This document shows, piece after piece, positions 22,371 through 34,970 of a DNA stretch of 64,000 bases. Made by a program: the position numbers and the translations under genes. Numbering within the stretch: the first letter of the stretch is position 1; each line of letters starts with the position of its first letter. The notes below the pieces were generated by a model that worked only from the letters and a program-made list of their open reading frames with translations, was not told the origin of the DNA and did not search any database. Location of the stretch: the NCBI RefSeq assembly GCF_019175385.1, contig NC_083339.1, positions 32,083,637 through 32,147,636 of the forward strand. The letters run 5' to 3'. Source of the stretch: Lycium barbarum (taxonomy: Eukaryota > Streptophyta > Magnoliopsida > Solanales > Solanaceae).

Positions 22371-24120
22371 AACACGCAGCCCAATCCGACACCGGAGGCA
22401 TCATAATAAACAACATAACATTCTAACCCTTCTGGAAGCATCAGGACTGGGGCTGAAGTCAATCTATCTTTCAATTCTTGGAAACTGCACTCACAGGCAT
22501 CGGTCCATTGAAACTTTGCAGATTTTTGAGTTAGCTTCGTTAATGATGCCGAAATAGAAGAAAATCCTTCCACAAATCTTCTATAATAACCTGCTAAACC
22601 TAAAAATTTGTGGACCTCTTTAGGTGTTATAGGCCTTGGCCACGTCTTCACAGTTTCAATATTCTGAGTATCAACCCGAACGTCATCAGCTGAGATAATA
22701 TGACTCAAAAAAGCTACAAAATTCAACCAGAACTAACATTTTCAAAATTTAGCATACAATTCATGAGTCCAAAGAATTCCAAAGATAGTACGTAGATGAT
22801 CTGCATGCTCTACTTTTGACCGAGAATATACTAGAATATCATCAATAAACACGATCACGAATAAATCTAGAAAAGGCCTGAATACATTATTCATCAAATT
22901 CATGAATACTGCCGGAGCGTTAGTCAAGCCAAATGACATAACCTGAAATTTATAATGGCCATATCTGGTTCTGAAGGCCGTTTTCAGAATATCTTCTTCT
23001 CTAACTCTCACTTGATGATACCCCCAACGATCTCAGATCAATCTTGGAAAACCACTTGGCACCCTGTAATTGGTCAAAAAAATCATCGATTTTCAGTAGA
23101 GGATATTTAGACTTTATCGTCACCTTGTTCAACTACCTATAGTCGATGCGCATTCGCAAGGAGCCATCTTTCTTTCTTACAAACAGGACAGGTGCTCCCC
23201 ATGGCGATGAACTGGGTCTAATAAATCGCTTCTCGAGTAAATCCTTCAGTTGTGCCTTTAGCTTTTTCAGTTCTGCAGGAGCCATTCTGTAAGGAGGAAT
23301 AGATATAGGTTTTGTGTCCGGCAACACAGCAATAGTAAATTCAATTTCTTGTTTCGGTGGAAGGCCTGGAAGTTCATCTGGAAATACATCCAAAAACTCA
23401 TTTACTACTGAGACGGATTGAAGAGTCGACAGCATTGCTTCGGTGTCATGAACACGAACTAAATGATAAATATAGCCCTTGGCGATCAGCTTCCTTGCTT
23501 TAAGATAGGAAATAAATATGCCTCTTGGAGATTCTGTATTACCCTTCCATTCTAGGACTGGCTCTCCCGCTAATTGGAATCGAACCACTTTAGTTCTACA
23601 ATCTTCATTGGCATAACAGGAAGCCAGCCAATCCATGCCCATAATAACATCAAAATCTAACATTTCTAGTTCAATCAAATCAGCGGTAGTTTGACGTTCA
23701 CATACCACAATTAAATAATTCTTATACACTTGTCTAGCTATCATAGAGTCACCAACCGGAGTAGACACTTCGAAAGGTTTGATCGGTTCGGGTTTCACCC
23801 CAATACGACCGCAACATAAGGAGTAATATACAACGAGGTAGAACTCGGATCAATCAATGCATAAACATCATAAGAACATAGTATCAATATACCGGCAACA
23901 ATGTCAGGAGAGAACTCAAGATCCTGTCGTCCGGCCAATGCATAAATACGGGGCTGGAAGCAGCTTGAACTGGAAGCTACCCCTGCCCCTACCACGACAT
24001 GCTGAAGACTGGGGAGTCTACCCTACGGGGCGCTCGGACGAAGAAGAACCGGCTACTGATCCTGTGGGCTAAACCCACCTCTACCGTGCATCAAGGGACA
24101 ATCACGCATCATATGCCTAG
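22371..24120 (-). pseudogene. pol: D pol pseudogene: gag zinc-knuckle edge, protease, RT, partial RNase H
   Basis: Minus-strand order from 24120: the second half of a gag zinc knuckle (HMMRDCP), a Gly/Arg-rich linker, and a retropepsin with LIDPSSTS at about 23850, where the family normally has DPGS. Then come [43 protein letters not shown], a stop after RIDYR near 23133, the RT core [18 protein letters not shown]-like and [16 protein letters not shown] motifs, and RNase H as far as YYDASGVGLGCV, where element C begins. Several stops and frameshifts (about 22726-22742 and 23011-23133) and the Gly-to-Ser change in the protease show it is dead. It is very close to B's pol. Gag and LTR continue at 40658-41088 and 62892-64000. 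Confidence 0.9.
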
Positions 24121-26617
24121 TGTCACGACACAACTAGGGGCCGCGACGAGTACCCGATACTTGTACCGAGCACCCCTACCTTGTATCGTATTCTTGTTAC
24201 TAAGTGGGCCGTATGAACTGCACCGTATATTTTTTTTTTGTTTACTAAACGTTAACCTTAGTAGCATAGTTATAAACATAGGCTAACAAACTCGGTTTGC
24301 ACTTTATACAACAACGAGGACCAGCAAAAGTACAAAACATCTAACTGTACGTATCTGTCTACGAGCCTCTAAACATAGTATACATATACATAGGAAGGGC
24401 CGAGTACTGCCGTGCCCGAACATATATACACAAAATAGTACCAAGAATATGAGGCTCCGGGACAACTGGAGCACTGCCGATAACTGCTGATAGAACTCCT
24501 AGAAATCAGGTCCGTCTACCTGCTGACCTGCGCGGCATGAAACGCAGCGTCCACAAGAAGGGACGTCAGTACGAATAGTGTACCGAGTATGTAAGGCATG
24601 AATGATAACATAGTAACTGCATATAGAGTATAAATAATAACAGAATAGACATACAGACCTCATCCTGGAGTGGAAGTAACCTGTACATATGTATGCCTTG
24701 TAGGTGGATACCATGCAAGCTTAGCCCATTTTTCAGAACACGGTGTTTCTTATTCTCGTACACAGAAAACAGTACATTTCAGAAAACGGTATCTTTTACT
24801 CACATTTACAGATGCCGAATACATTGGCTCTCCCACCCCCCTCCCCAACGGTGTCCCCACATATCATATCGTATATATCATGCATCACATATACAGACGC
24901 GGCATACGGCTCTCCCATATCCCGCGTCCGGGATGGAATACAGCTGAACCAGGTGGTGATAAAACAGTTGCCCTTCCCCTTTCCCCATATACATATACAT
25001 ATACATAGACATATCCATACACATATACATGTATCATATAAACAGCATGCATGGGAGCCCAAAGAAAGTTACATATCCATCGGAGTGACGTAAGGTCGGT
25101 GACCTCCGATTACATTATGGAACAATCGTGATCGCTTTGTCTCACCTTGAAGGAACAAGTATTTTAAGGCGAGGCTACCAACGACGAATAGCATTAGAAA
25201 TAAACATAGAATGAAATCATGGGCATCATAGACGTCAATCCATAGACTTCGAAATCCTTAGAAAATAGTGTCATAACTAAGAAATAGAAATAAGGATCAA
25301 GAACTAGTTTGTCACCTTCGTAATCACATTGAATTCTTAGCTTAGAAATCTTAATCATGAAATCATTCTGTCATACTTATCATAGGCATATTCTCTTTTC
25401 TAACATCAGCGTTATCATTATCGTCCTAGAAGTATTCTCGTTGGGATAGGTATAGTACTTGTCATTTGATAATGGAATAAGGATCAAAGGCTTCTTTTGG
25501 ATTCAGCTTCAAAGTAAGTCAAGCCGAACAATAAGGAAAATCCGGGAACAATGGGCCCACCTCGGGTCAAATGAGGCGGCGTGCCAAATTTACATATGTT
25601 ACATATCATGGCATTACTTGTGAGGGTTTAGGTTAGTCGGGTCCTATTTATGCGACTTCTAGAGGTTTAGGAGATTATTCCAACATTTTACACAATTTTT
25701 AATTCAATTCTACTGAATGAAAAAGGGGAAACTTTAGGCGCGGATTCCGGAGGGTAGAGTTATCCCCGAGGCTCATATCCAACATTTTACGTCTAAGACA
25801 TGCCATAGAAGGAAGGGTGAAGCCTTACATACCTCTTTCCGCTCCTTATGCTATTCCAAACTCAAGTTGCAAATCCGTCAAAATCTACAAATTGGTCACA
25901 TTTACCAACTTTGGTTAGAGCATTTGGAATTGGAATCTTAAAGTAACATTTGTCTACCGAAATTTCGGCAGCACTTCCCCTGTAAATACTCTACCCCACC
26001 AAGTTCAACTTGGCCAATTTCAATCAACAACAATCCCGGGAATTCAACCCGGCCAAATTATCAATCACAATGCCAACAACAATACTAACAATTTCCATAT
26101 TCAATCAATTTACTACTTCTTTCAAAAACCTTCCAACTCCAATAAAAACAATAACAACCTCATAATATATTCCAACAACAACATACTAATCATATTGTCT
26201 TTCATGTATGCAAGAACATTATATTCCATTCATATAACTTCTAAAACAAGCCTCCACTACTACAACTTCACTAAGGTTCCTAGACATTCATTAGCAACAT
26301 AGAACCCACAACATAACAACAACCAAAACTCTAAATAAAATTGACTCATTCTCTTCCATATTTCAACACAACCACACGGCTTACACTAAAACACACATGC
26401 ACGGTCACACACACACAACACACGGCCAACCCCTATTTTTATCTTCTTCATGAATTTCACTCATTCCATACGCTACAACATGCACAACATCCATAACATA
26501 TGAAAGGGAATGAATTATTACCTTTTGTCTCTAACCCTTCACTTGACTAGAATCCACAACATACATGAAAATGTGTTTTCCTTTCTTCAAAACCACTCTA
26601 CTTTGCTTAGGAACCTA
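24121..26617 (-). repeat. Solo-like LTR of element E family (truncated)
   Basis: It starts (plus strand) TGTCACGAC directly after D's gag zinc-knuckle codons, an exact LTR terminus. Predicted target duplication is CCTAG (24116-24120). Read on the minus strand it is related to F's LTR over ~2.5 kb, including the blocks around GAAATGCTGCCG and GGGACGTCAGTACGAAT. Its 5' end is lost at about 26617, where a plus-strand A-type LTR begins. No gene in it. Confidence 0.8.
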
Positions 26618-28454
26618 GAGCAAATAAGTGTAGAAATTCCTCCGAGTAAATTAAGGTAAGATTTTCTTATTTTGTGGTATAATTGTATTAATGGTGTTAT
26701 AATGGAAGGATTAAAATTGGATTGGATGAAATTGGAAGTAAGAAATTGCATGAAATTGTTGTTATATGGAATTGTTGAGTTGAAAGGATTAAAAGTTTGA
26801 TTTATGTTCATATGTTGTTGTTTGTGTTGTCGTTGATGTGGATTCTAAATTTGGAAGAAATAAGTGTATAAAGTATCGTATACAAAGCGTATGTTGGTTT
26901 GTTTGGTGTATAATCTTAAAATGTTAATGATTTGGATTGGAAAAGGATTAAGAAGGGTTGTTGGACTGTTTGAGTTGTTTATGGGCTGAATTGTAAGGGT
27001 TTTATATGCATATCTCTATTACTGTCATTGTTGGTATTGCTGTGATAACAGGAGGTTAATTGGAAGTTCGGGTTAGGCGAGTATATAGGGGAAATGCTGC
27101 CCGATTTCCGTTAAGTTCTTAACTAATGAAAATCCTAATCAAGAAAGCATGAATTAAAGAATGATTCCTATAGATTTATAAGCTATAAAGTATAGTTACT
27201 AACGATAGCGTTACTTTCATATTAAATAGGCTAAAGGGGCGACGAAGCGAACTTGGTTACGGTTAACCTGTAACAGGTATGTCAAGCTAACCCTTCTTTC
27301 TTTTAGCATGATCTTTATGAAACAAACAGACGACGTGTATATGATTCCAAAGAAGTTCCTATTCTTAAAGCCACTAGGATGGCCAACGTTCTTGATTTCC
27401 AGAAGCCATTTCATTATGTCTTGATACGTGTATATTATTCCAGAAGTTCTATTTTGATATAATCCATAGTTACTTTCGTAATCCATAGTGACTTTCGAAA
27501 AGTACTTGATGTGATTATTGTCTTGATTTTCAAATGATAGCTCGTTTTGATTATTCTATCGAGTCTCAGATGTGTTTTAACTTGAATATGGTTGCTCACT
27601 ACTCTGCTCGTGCATGCCTCAATATGTCTTTCACCGAGTCCCGGGCCGGGTATGTTATCGTGCACAGTTTCACTGCATTGTTCACCGAGTCCCTCACTAG
27701 AGGGCCGGGTACGGTATATATATATATATGAAGATATGTTTATGGCGGCTAGGATGGTATATGATGACTTTATTCACCGAGTCCCATAATGGGCCGGGTA
27801 TGATATATGATATTGACATGCATGATTTATGTTTCAAAAGGCAAGTGTTTTGGTATTTTGGATGTTATACTTGTCTCCTGTACTCCCTATTTCAGTTATG
27901 ACCCTCTTTACTGTATTTCATGCTTTACATACTCAGTACATATTCCGTACTGACCCCCTTTCTTCGGGGGGCGGCGTTTCATGCCCGCAGGTACAGTTAG
28001 TCGGTTTGGTGACCTTTCAGCATAGGACTTCTACTCAGCTATCTTGGAGAGCTCCATTGTTCCGAAGCCTAGACTTTTGGTACAGATCTTATGATGTATA
28101 TGTATATGTTTATCCAGGGGTACGGCGGGGCCCTGTCCCATCATATTTCACTATCGATACTCTTAGAGGTCTGTAGACATATGTGTGGGTTGTGTATAAG
28201 TTCTGTTCAGCTATGTCTATACGATGTGCTATGGATATGTTCGTCTGTAGTGGCAGCCTTGTCGGCTTGCATATGATATTGTGTTCGTCTGTAGTGGCAG
28301 CCTTGTCGGCTTGCGTATCATTTTATGATTTGATTAGCTGTGACTCCTCAGGAGACAGTTTATCTGAACATATATACATGACGACGTTATGAACCTTGGA
28401 GTTCTTTTACAAGTTTCTATATCGTTCTTAGATTCAGTTTGATTATACCCAACA
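26618..28454 (+). repeat. LTR K, copy 1 (A-type LTR, both ends missing)
   Basis: It resembles A's LTR from about 470 bp in (GAGCAA...AAGGTAAGATTT) up to ATACCCAACA, where LTR J begins. The left boundary is approximate. Confidence 0.75.
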
Positions 28455-30426
28455 TGTTATATCCCGTATTTTGCGTATTCGGATAATTCAAGATAATTGC
28501 GAGAAGTTAAGGGCAAGGCTATATTTTTGACCTTGTGTAGCACACAAGTTGTTCATGAAAGTTTTGATGTGGAAATATTAAGAAAGGCTAAGGGTAAAAA
28601 GGGAAATTCGCAAGATGACTCGTAGAAATATGGAGGAAGGCTAAGGGCAAATTTGGAATTAGGAAAATTATTTTTCATGAATTCCAAAACAAAAAAAATA
28701 AGGGAGAAAAGTCTTGAATAAAAATGGCCAAGTGGGCCGTCAAAATTGGGGTGGGCTTTGCCCAAATAAATGGATGGAACATGGGTATATTAGAAGACTT
28801 AATAGTCATAATTTTCATCTTTCACCTTAGAAGGCTCAAGAAACATGGAGAAGGAAAAAAAAACAAGGGCCATATTCGGCCAAGTCAAGAGAAAAATTGA
28901 GCTTTCAATTTTGATCCAAAAAAATATTTTCTTCTAGTATTCCTACTAAGTTGAAGGTCCTCTTTAACGTGGTATAATTGTTGGAGCAAGAAGACCCCTC
29001 TTTGTTGCAAGTTCATAACCATAGCCAAGCCAAGAAGTTGAGCGAAAAAGGTATGTATTCAATCCTCTTTCTCACGTGTTATGAATGATTTGTGAGTGTT
29101 GTAGCATGTAGAAATGGATGAAATTCATGAACCATGCATGTGGAGGTTGTGGCCGAATGGGGTATGTTGCTAAGATAAGATGAATTGATTTTTATTTAGT
29201 AGTTTGATTGTTGTGTTGTGGATTCTATGATGTTAAGTGAAGAGTTAATGGTTTGAAATGAAGTGGAAATCGTTTGTGGATTATTGAAGAAGTTAATGTG
29301 ATATTAGTACGATTTCTTACATTTGTAAGAATAAATTTGTTAATGTATGGGTTGTTGATATAACTCATGAATTTGGGAGTAAGATATGTGTTTGGAAGGA
29401 AGGAAATGTGTTGTTATTTTGTTTGTTGAACTTGGAAGGTTTCGAGTGAAGTAGTATGTTGGTTGGGTTGTTTTGCATATTATATGAATTGGTTGAAGTG
29501 TTCTTGAATCATGTTAGAATGACTTTGGATTAACACTTGAATGTGAGATCATTGGTATTGTCTTGATTATATGTGATTGAATTGAATATAAATGAAATGC
29601 TGTTAAATTGTGTGACGAAGGTTGTTAATGTTAGAATGTATTTTGAAATAATTGTTGAAGTTGGAGATATGATTGTGGGCGTTGTTGTTAATAATTTAGC
29701 CGAGTTGAATACTCGGATTTGTTGTTGATAAATTGGCCGAGTTAGATTCTCGGGGATGGTGTATTTACAGGGGAAATGCTGCCGAAATTTCGGCAGAATA
29801 TAAATGAATTCATTTGAAGGACTAAGACAAGCATATGTCGATGAGTCTAATGATTATGTCAATTCTCTTGAATGTAGACTAGCAAGTTTGGACGAGTAAG
29901 CGTAGCTAATTGGACGTGGGACAGGTATGTAAAGCCTAACCTTTCTTTCTTTTGGCATGTCCTAGTTGCGAGTAAGCTATGATATGATGCGTACTTGGGG
30001 TAACTCTATTCTTGATTCCGAGCTTGTTGATGATTATTATTCATTTCTTGATGTGAGTATACTTAGTATAGCCGAGCTTATTGTATGATTGAATAACAAG
30101 AAAAGTCTAAAGAGTTTTGTAAGTAGTAATGTCCCTAACTTTCGTAGACGGTCTCGGATTTGCTTGAAAATGGTCGTAGAGGTTTCTATAATGAATAATG
30201 TCCATAACGATATTTGAAAGGTACTTGGTATGATTGTTGCTTTAATTTTCCAAAAATAGCTTCTGAAACGTTCGTAAAAGGTTCTGTACTTCAAACGCTC
30301 ATAACTTTCCTATACTAAGTCGGATTGACCCGAAACGTGTTTATGATCTGTGACAAGTACGAAGCGTAACGATACCCATAATGAATCCATTCCTAGATGT
30401 AGGATATCCTGAGTTCTTTGACCTCT
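28455..30426 (+). repeat. LTR J, copy 1, first 1972 bp only
   Basis: It begins TGTTATATCCCG after CAACA (28450-28454) and is related to the first part of F's LTR. It stops at the duplication breakpoint, and the next base belongs to E's interior. Confidence 0.85.
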
Positions 30427-30879
30427 AAGTCGTAGGTCAATTGATTTAGCTCCGAACGCTGGCTCTGCGTTAACATGTCCCTGTTGTTGGATCTTGAATC
30501 GTCATAGTCCATTTTAGGTCCAACATGTCCTCTCCCCCTTTATTAAGAGGGTCTGCACACGCCTATGCCCTTTAGATATCGTCGCCTCCACCCCCTCGCA
30601 CTACTTGTATCACATAATATAGGACATGTCGGGGTCTTAGCAATATTCGAAACGCTCGCGTAACACGTCTTTTCTTTTAATTACAATTGTAACCTCCGCA
30701 ATCCCCAGTATTCATCCTTTTACCTATGCATATAGCTACTTTTGCCCTAAACTTCCCGAATTCCTAATACATTCAGTAATACAAGGAACGGTGTAAGATA
30801 AAGTAAAATCCAGTTCAATTTAACACCCACATATCGTAGAAAAAAAAATGTCGAAAGTGTACCTGTGGCCGCATCTGCG

Positions 30880-32243
30880 GAAGGTTCAGGATCCTGTCGT
30901 CCTGCCAATGCGTATATACGGTGCGGAGGGCCGGCTGAACTGGATGCCCCTCCTCTACCTCGGCCGCGGCCCGCTGGAGCCTGGGAAGTCTATCCACGAG
31001 GGCGCACGGTCGACAATGAACCGATTGCTGATCCGGCTGGCTGAGTTTGGCCTCCTTCATACTTTAGTGGGCAGTCACTCACCAAATGGTCAGTTCAACC
31101 ACAGGCAAAGCAACCACCGGTTTCTAGGTAACACTGCCCAGAGTGTGGCTTGCCATACCGAGCACATCGTGGTGGGGGCAGCTCCGTCCTGCTAAAATCA
31201 GCTCTGTACTGGGATCCTAAAGCCTTCACACTCTGACCCGGTCCTGAATAGGTAGGACGATCAAACCCCCTATCTGTAAATCGACGTGGCGCACTGACCA
31301 CTGATTGGCCTGAATACCTAGGTTGCCCCTTTGCCTGCCCCCCTCTGTACTCACTTCTAGTCCCGGAAAATCTGCCCCTTTTTCTGGAACCCTTATCTGA
31401 AAAACGCTCCTCTCTCCGTAACTGATACTGTTCCTCCAGGTTTTGGGCATGGGCCTGAATACGAGTAATAGTCATCCCATCCTGGAGTGAAGCCGTCAAA
31501 CACTCCTTGACTAAATGTGGCCCCAGCCCACTCATAAATCGGTGCACATGATCCCCCATATTAGCTATCATGGTTGGGGCGTACCTGGCTAACGAGTTAA
31601 AACGAAGATTGTACTCACGTACGCTCATATTTCCCTGTCTAAGGTTCAAAAACATATCAGCTCGAGCCCGTCGGACCTCTGGCGGTAAGAAATGTCGCAG
31701 GAAGGCCTTAGTAAATTCTTACCAAACCGGAGGGGGTGCATTTGCTCCCCTCGAAGATACCCAGCTATTATACCATAGGACTGCCACGTCCCGCAGCCTG
31801 TATGAAGCCAACTCTACGAACTCCGTATCCGAAGCATGTATGATTCTCAGAGTCCTCAGCATCTCATCTATAAAGCTCTGTGGATCCTCCTCTGGTTTTG
31901 ATCCATAAAACTCCGGAGGCTTCAGGGTAATAAAGTCACGAGCCCTTGCACTCACCGCCCTGTCTCCCGGGTCTACATCTTGCCGCTGAACCTGTGCGGC
32001 AACTAGCTGAGTCAATAACTGCATGGCCTCTGTCATCTGCTGGCCCGGAGCTGCTGGCGGTGGAACTAGAGGTGCTGGGGCTGGAGCTGGAACTCTTTCC
32101 TGCTCTGCTGATACAGAGGAAGCAGGAGGAGTCTGAGGGGGAGCTTCATTATAGGACTCGGCTTCTTCTGGCTCCCGTTCAACTGTGCTTCCATCCGCCA
32201 ACTTGCCCTTCTGGACCGCCGTAGTCTTCCTCTTCTTCGGCAT
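30880..32243 (-). pseudogene. gag: E gag pseudogene (nearly intact)
   Basis: ATG at 32243-32241 opens a basic, Pro-rich N-terminus (MPKKRKTT..., then a Pro/Ala stretch). The retrotransposon gag domain follows with PPEFYGSKPEEDPQSFIDEM, LASYRLRDVAVLWY, LRQGNMSVREYNLRFNSLARY and GLGPHLVKECL. An Arg/Gly-rich region leads to a CCHC-type zinc knuckle region with CFACG...DHLVSDC near 31060-31105, then a GRGRGRGG tail. A single TAA (31719-31721, in VW-stop-EF) interrupts the gag domain, and a TGA falls inside the knuckle. The start is fixed by the leader shared with D and F. It once coated RNA in virus-like particles; the stops make it inactive unless read through. Confidence 0.9.
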
Positions 32244-32455
32244 TACTGAAATCGTAACATAGAATTAAGAAAAGAACAAGGAAACCTGGTAACACAGCTC
32301 TATTGCACGATCTAGAGTACAAAGAAGGTCATATTTCCTAAATGCCCTGCAGCCTCCTGTCTATAAGTGTGGCGCGCTACACACCCATAAACAGGACTCT
32401 ACTGGACACGGTTCGTAGACAAACCCCTAGGACCAAACTGCTCTGATACCACTTT
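32244..32455 (-). other. Leader and primer binding site of element E
   Basis: The primer site reads on the minus strand at 32451-32440. The leader matches F's (54467-54662) almost base for base up to the ATG, including AGATCGTGCAATAGAGC and ATTTCAGTAATG, although F encodes a different protein after it. Confidence 0.9.
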
Positions 32456-34970
32456 TGTCACGACCCAACTAGGGGCCGCGACGAGTACCCGATACTTGTA
32501 CCGAGCACCCCCTAACTCGTATCGTATTCTTGTTACTAAGTGGGCCGTATGAACTGCACCATATATTTTTATTTTGTTTACTAAACGTTAACCTTAGTAG
32601 CATAGTTATAAACATAGGCTAACAAACTCGGTTTGCACTTTATACAACAACGAGGACCAGCAAAAGTACAAAACATCTAACTGTACGTATCTGTCTACGA
32701 GCCTCTAAACATAGTATACATATACATAGGAAGGGCCGAGTACTGCCGTGCCCGAACATATATACACAAAATAGTACCAAGAATCTGAGGCTCCGGGACA
32801 ACTAGAGCACTGCCGATAACTGCTGATAGAACTCCTAGAAATCAGGTCCGTCTACCTGCTGACCTGCGTGGCATGAAACGCAGCGTCTACAAGAAGGGAC
32901 GTCAGTACGAATAGTATACCGAGTATGTAAGGCATGAATGATAACATAGTAACTGCATATAGAGTATAAATAATAACAGAATAGACATACAGACCTCATC
33001 CTGGAGTGGAAGTAACCTGTACATATGTATGCCTTGTAGGTGGATACCATGCAAGCTTAGCCCATTTTTCAGAACACGGTGTTTCTTATTCTCGTACACA
33101 GAAAACAGTACATTTCAGAAAATGGTATCTTTTACTCACATTTACAGATGCCGAATACATTGGCTCTCCCACCCCCCCTCCCCAACGGTGTCCCCACATA
33201 TCATATCGTATATATCATGCATCACATATACAGACGCCGCGTACGGCTCTCCCATATCCCGCGTCCGGGCATCCCGCGTCCGGGATGGAATCCAGCTGAA
33301 CCAGGTGGTGATAAAACAGTTGCCCTTCCCCTTTCCCCATATACATATACATATACATAGACATATCCATACACATATACATGTATCATATAAACAACAT
33401 GCATGGGAGCCCAAAGAAAGTTACATATCCATCGGAGTGACGTAAGGTCGGTGACCTCCGATTACATTATGGAACAATCGTGATCGCTTTGTCTCACCTT
33501 GAAGGAACAAGTATTTTAAGGCGAGGCTACCAACGGCGAATAGCATTAGAAATAAACATAGAATGAAATCATGGGCATCATAGACGTCAATCCATAGACT
33601 TCGAAATCCTTAGAAAATAGTGTCATAACTAAGAAATAGAAATAAGGATCAAGAACTAGTTTGTCACCTTCGTAATCACATTGAATTCTTAGCTTAGAAA
33701 TCTTAATCATGAAATCATTTTGTCATACTTATCATAGGCATATTCTCTTTTCTAACATCAGCGTTATCATTATCGTCCTAGAAGTATTCTCGTTGGGATA
33801 GGTATAGTACTTGTCATTTGATAATGGAATAAGGATCAAAGGCTTCTTTTGGATTCAGCTTCAAAGTAAGTCAAGCCGAACAATAAGGAAAATCCGGGAA
33901 CAATGGGCCCACCTCGGGTCAAATGAGGCGGCGTGCCAAATTTACATATGTTACATATCATGGCATTACTTGTGAGGGTTTTAGGTTAGTCGGGTCCTAT
34001 TTATGCGACTTCTAGAGGTTTAGGAGATTCTTCCAACATTTTAAATAATTTTTAATTCAATTCTACTGAATGAAAAAGGGGAAACTTTAGGCGCGGATTC
34101 CGGAGGGTAGAGTTATCCCCGAGGCTCATATCCAACATTTTACGTCTAAGACATGCCATAGAAGGAAGGGTGAAGCCTTACATACCTCTTTCCGCTCCTT
34201 ATGCTATTCCAAACTCAAGTTGCAAATCCGTCAAAATCTACAAATTGGTCACATTTACCAACTTTGGTTAGAGCATTTGGAATTGGAATCTTAAAGTAAC
34301 ATTTGTCTACCGAAATTTCGGCAGCACTTCCCCTGTAAATACTCTACCCCACCAAGTTCAACTTGGCCAATTTCAATCAACAACAATCCCGGGAATTCAA
34401 CCCGGCCAAATTATCAATCACAATGCCAACAACAATACTAACAATTTCCATATTCAATCAATTTACTACTTCTTTCAAAAACCTTCCAACTCCAATAAAA
34501 ACAATAACAACCTCATAATATATTCCAACAACAACATACTAATCATATTGTCTTTCATGTATGCAAGAACATTATATTCCATTCATATAACTTCTAAAAC
34601 AAGCCTCCACTACTACAACTTCACTAAGGTTCCTAGACATTCATTAGCAACATAGAACCCACAACATAACAACAACCAAAACTCTAAATAAAATTGACTC
34701 ATTCTCTTCCATATTTCAACACAACCACACGGCTTACACTAAAACACACATGCACGGTCACACACACACAACACACGGCCAACCCCTATTTTTATCTTCT
34801 TCATGAATTTCACTCATTCCATACGCTACAACATGCACAACATCCATAACATATGAAAGGGAATGAATTATTACCTTTTGTCTCTAACCCTTCACTTGAC
34901 TAGAATCCACAACATACATGAAAATGTGTTTTCCTTTCTTCAAAACCACTCTACTTTGCTTAGGAACCTA
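32456..34970 (-). repeat. 5' LTR of element E, 5' end truncated
   Basis: It ends (minus) GGGTCGTGACA next to the primer site. F-type homology runs to about 34970 (AACCACTCTACTTTGCTTAGG), where LTR K starts. The outer ~500 bp are missing. It is noncoding. Confidence 0.8.

Larger units (their letters stand above)
24121..30426. repeat. Large direct duplication, copy 1 (E LTR + K LTR + start of J LTR)
   Basis: This matches 32456-38779 almost base for base. The few differences noted by eye include single-base changes and a ~16-bp extra GCGTCCGGGCATCCC-type unit in copy 2 near 33268. Both copies contain the same three-part mosaic with the same internal junctions, so it is a segmental copy and not three independent insertions. 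Homology stops at the hexamer ACCTCT (30421-30426 and 38774-38779). Confidence 0.95.
30427..32455 (-). mobile_element. Interior of element E: gag-only, pol-less, 3' end missing
   Basis: On the minus strand: primer site (32451-32440), leader, gag, then ~230 bases of noncoding sequence and a segment (about 30610-30427) homologous to the 3' interior of F (AGACCCTCTTAATAAAG, then AACATGTT...GACCTAAAATGGACTATGAC). No protease, RT or integrase is present. The homology to F's interior is cut at 30427, so E's polypurine tract and adjacent LTR start are missing. It resembles gag-bearing, pol-less elements called TR-GAG. Confidence 0.75.

Noticed and set aside
24121..30426. Idea that the 6.3 kb repeats are simply the two LTRs of E
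   Set aside because: The inner edge lacks a TG start and a polypurine tract, and the unit is a mosaic of three LTRs in both orientations with J's target site inside.
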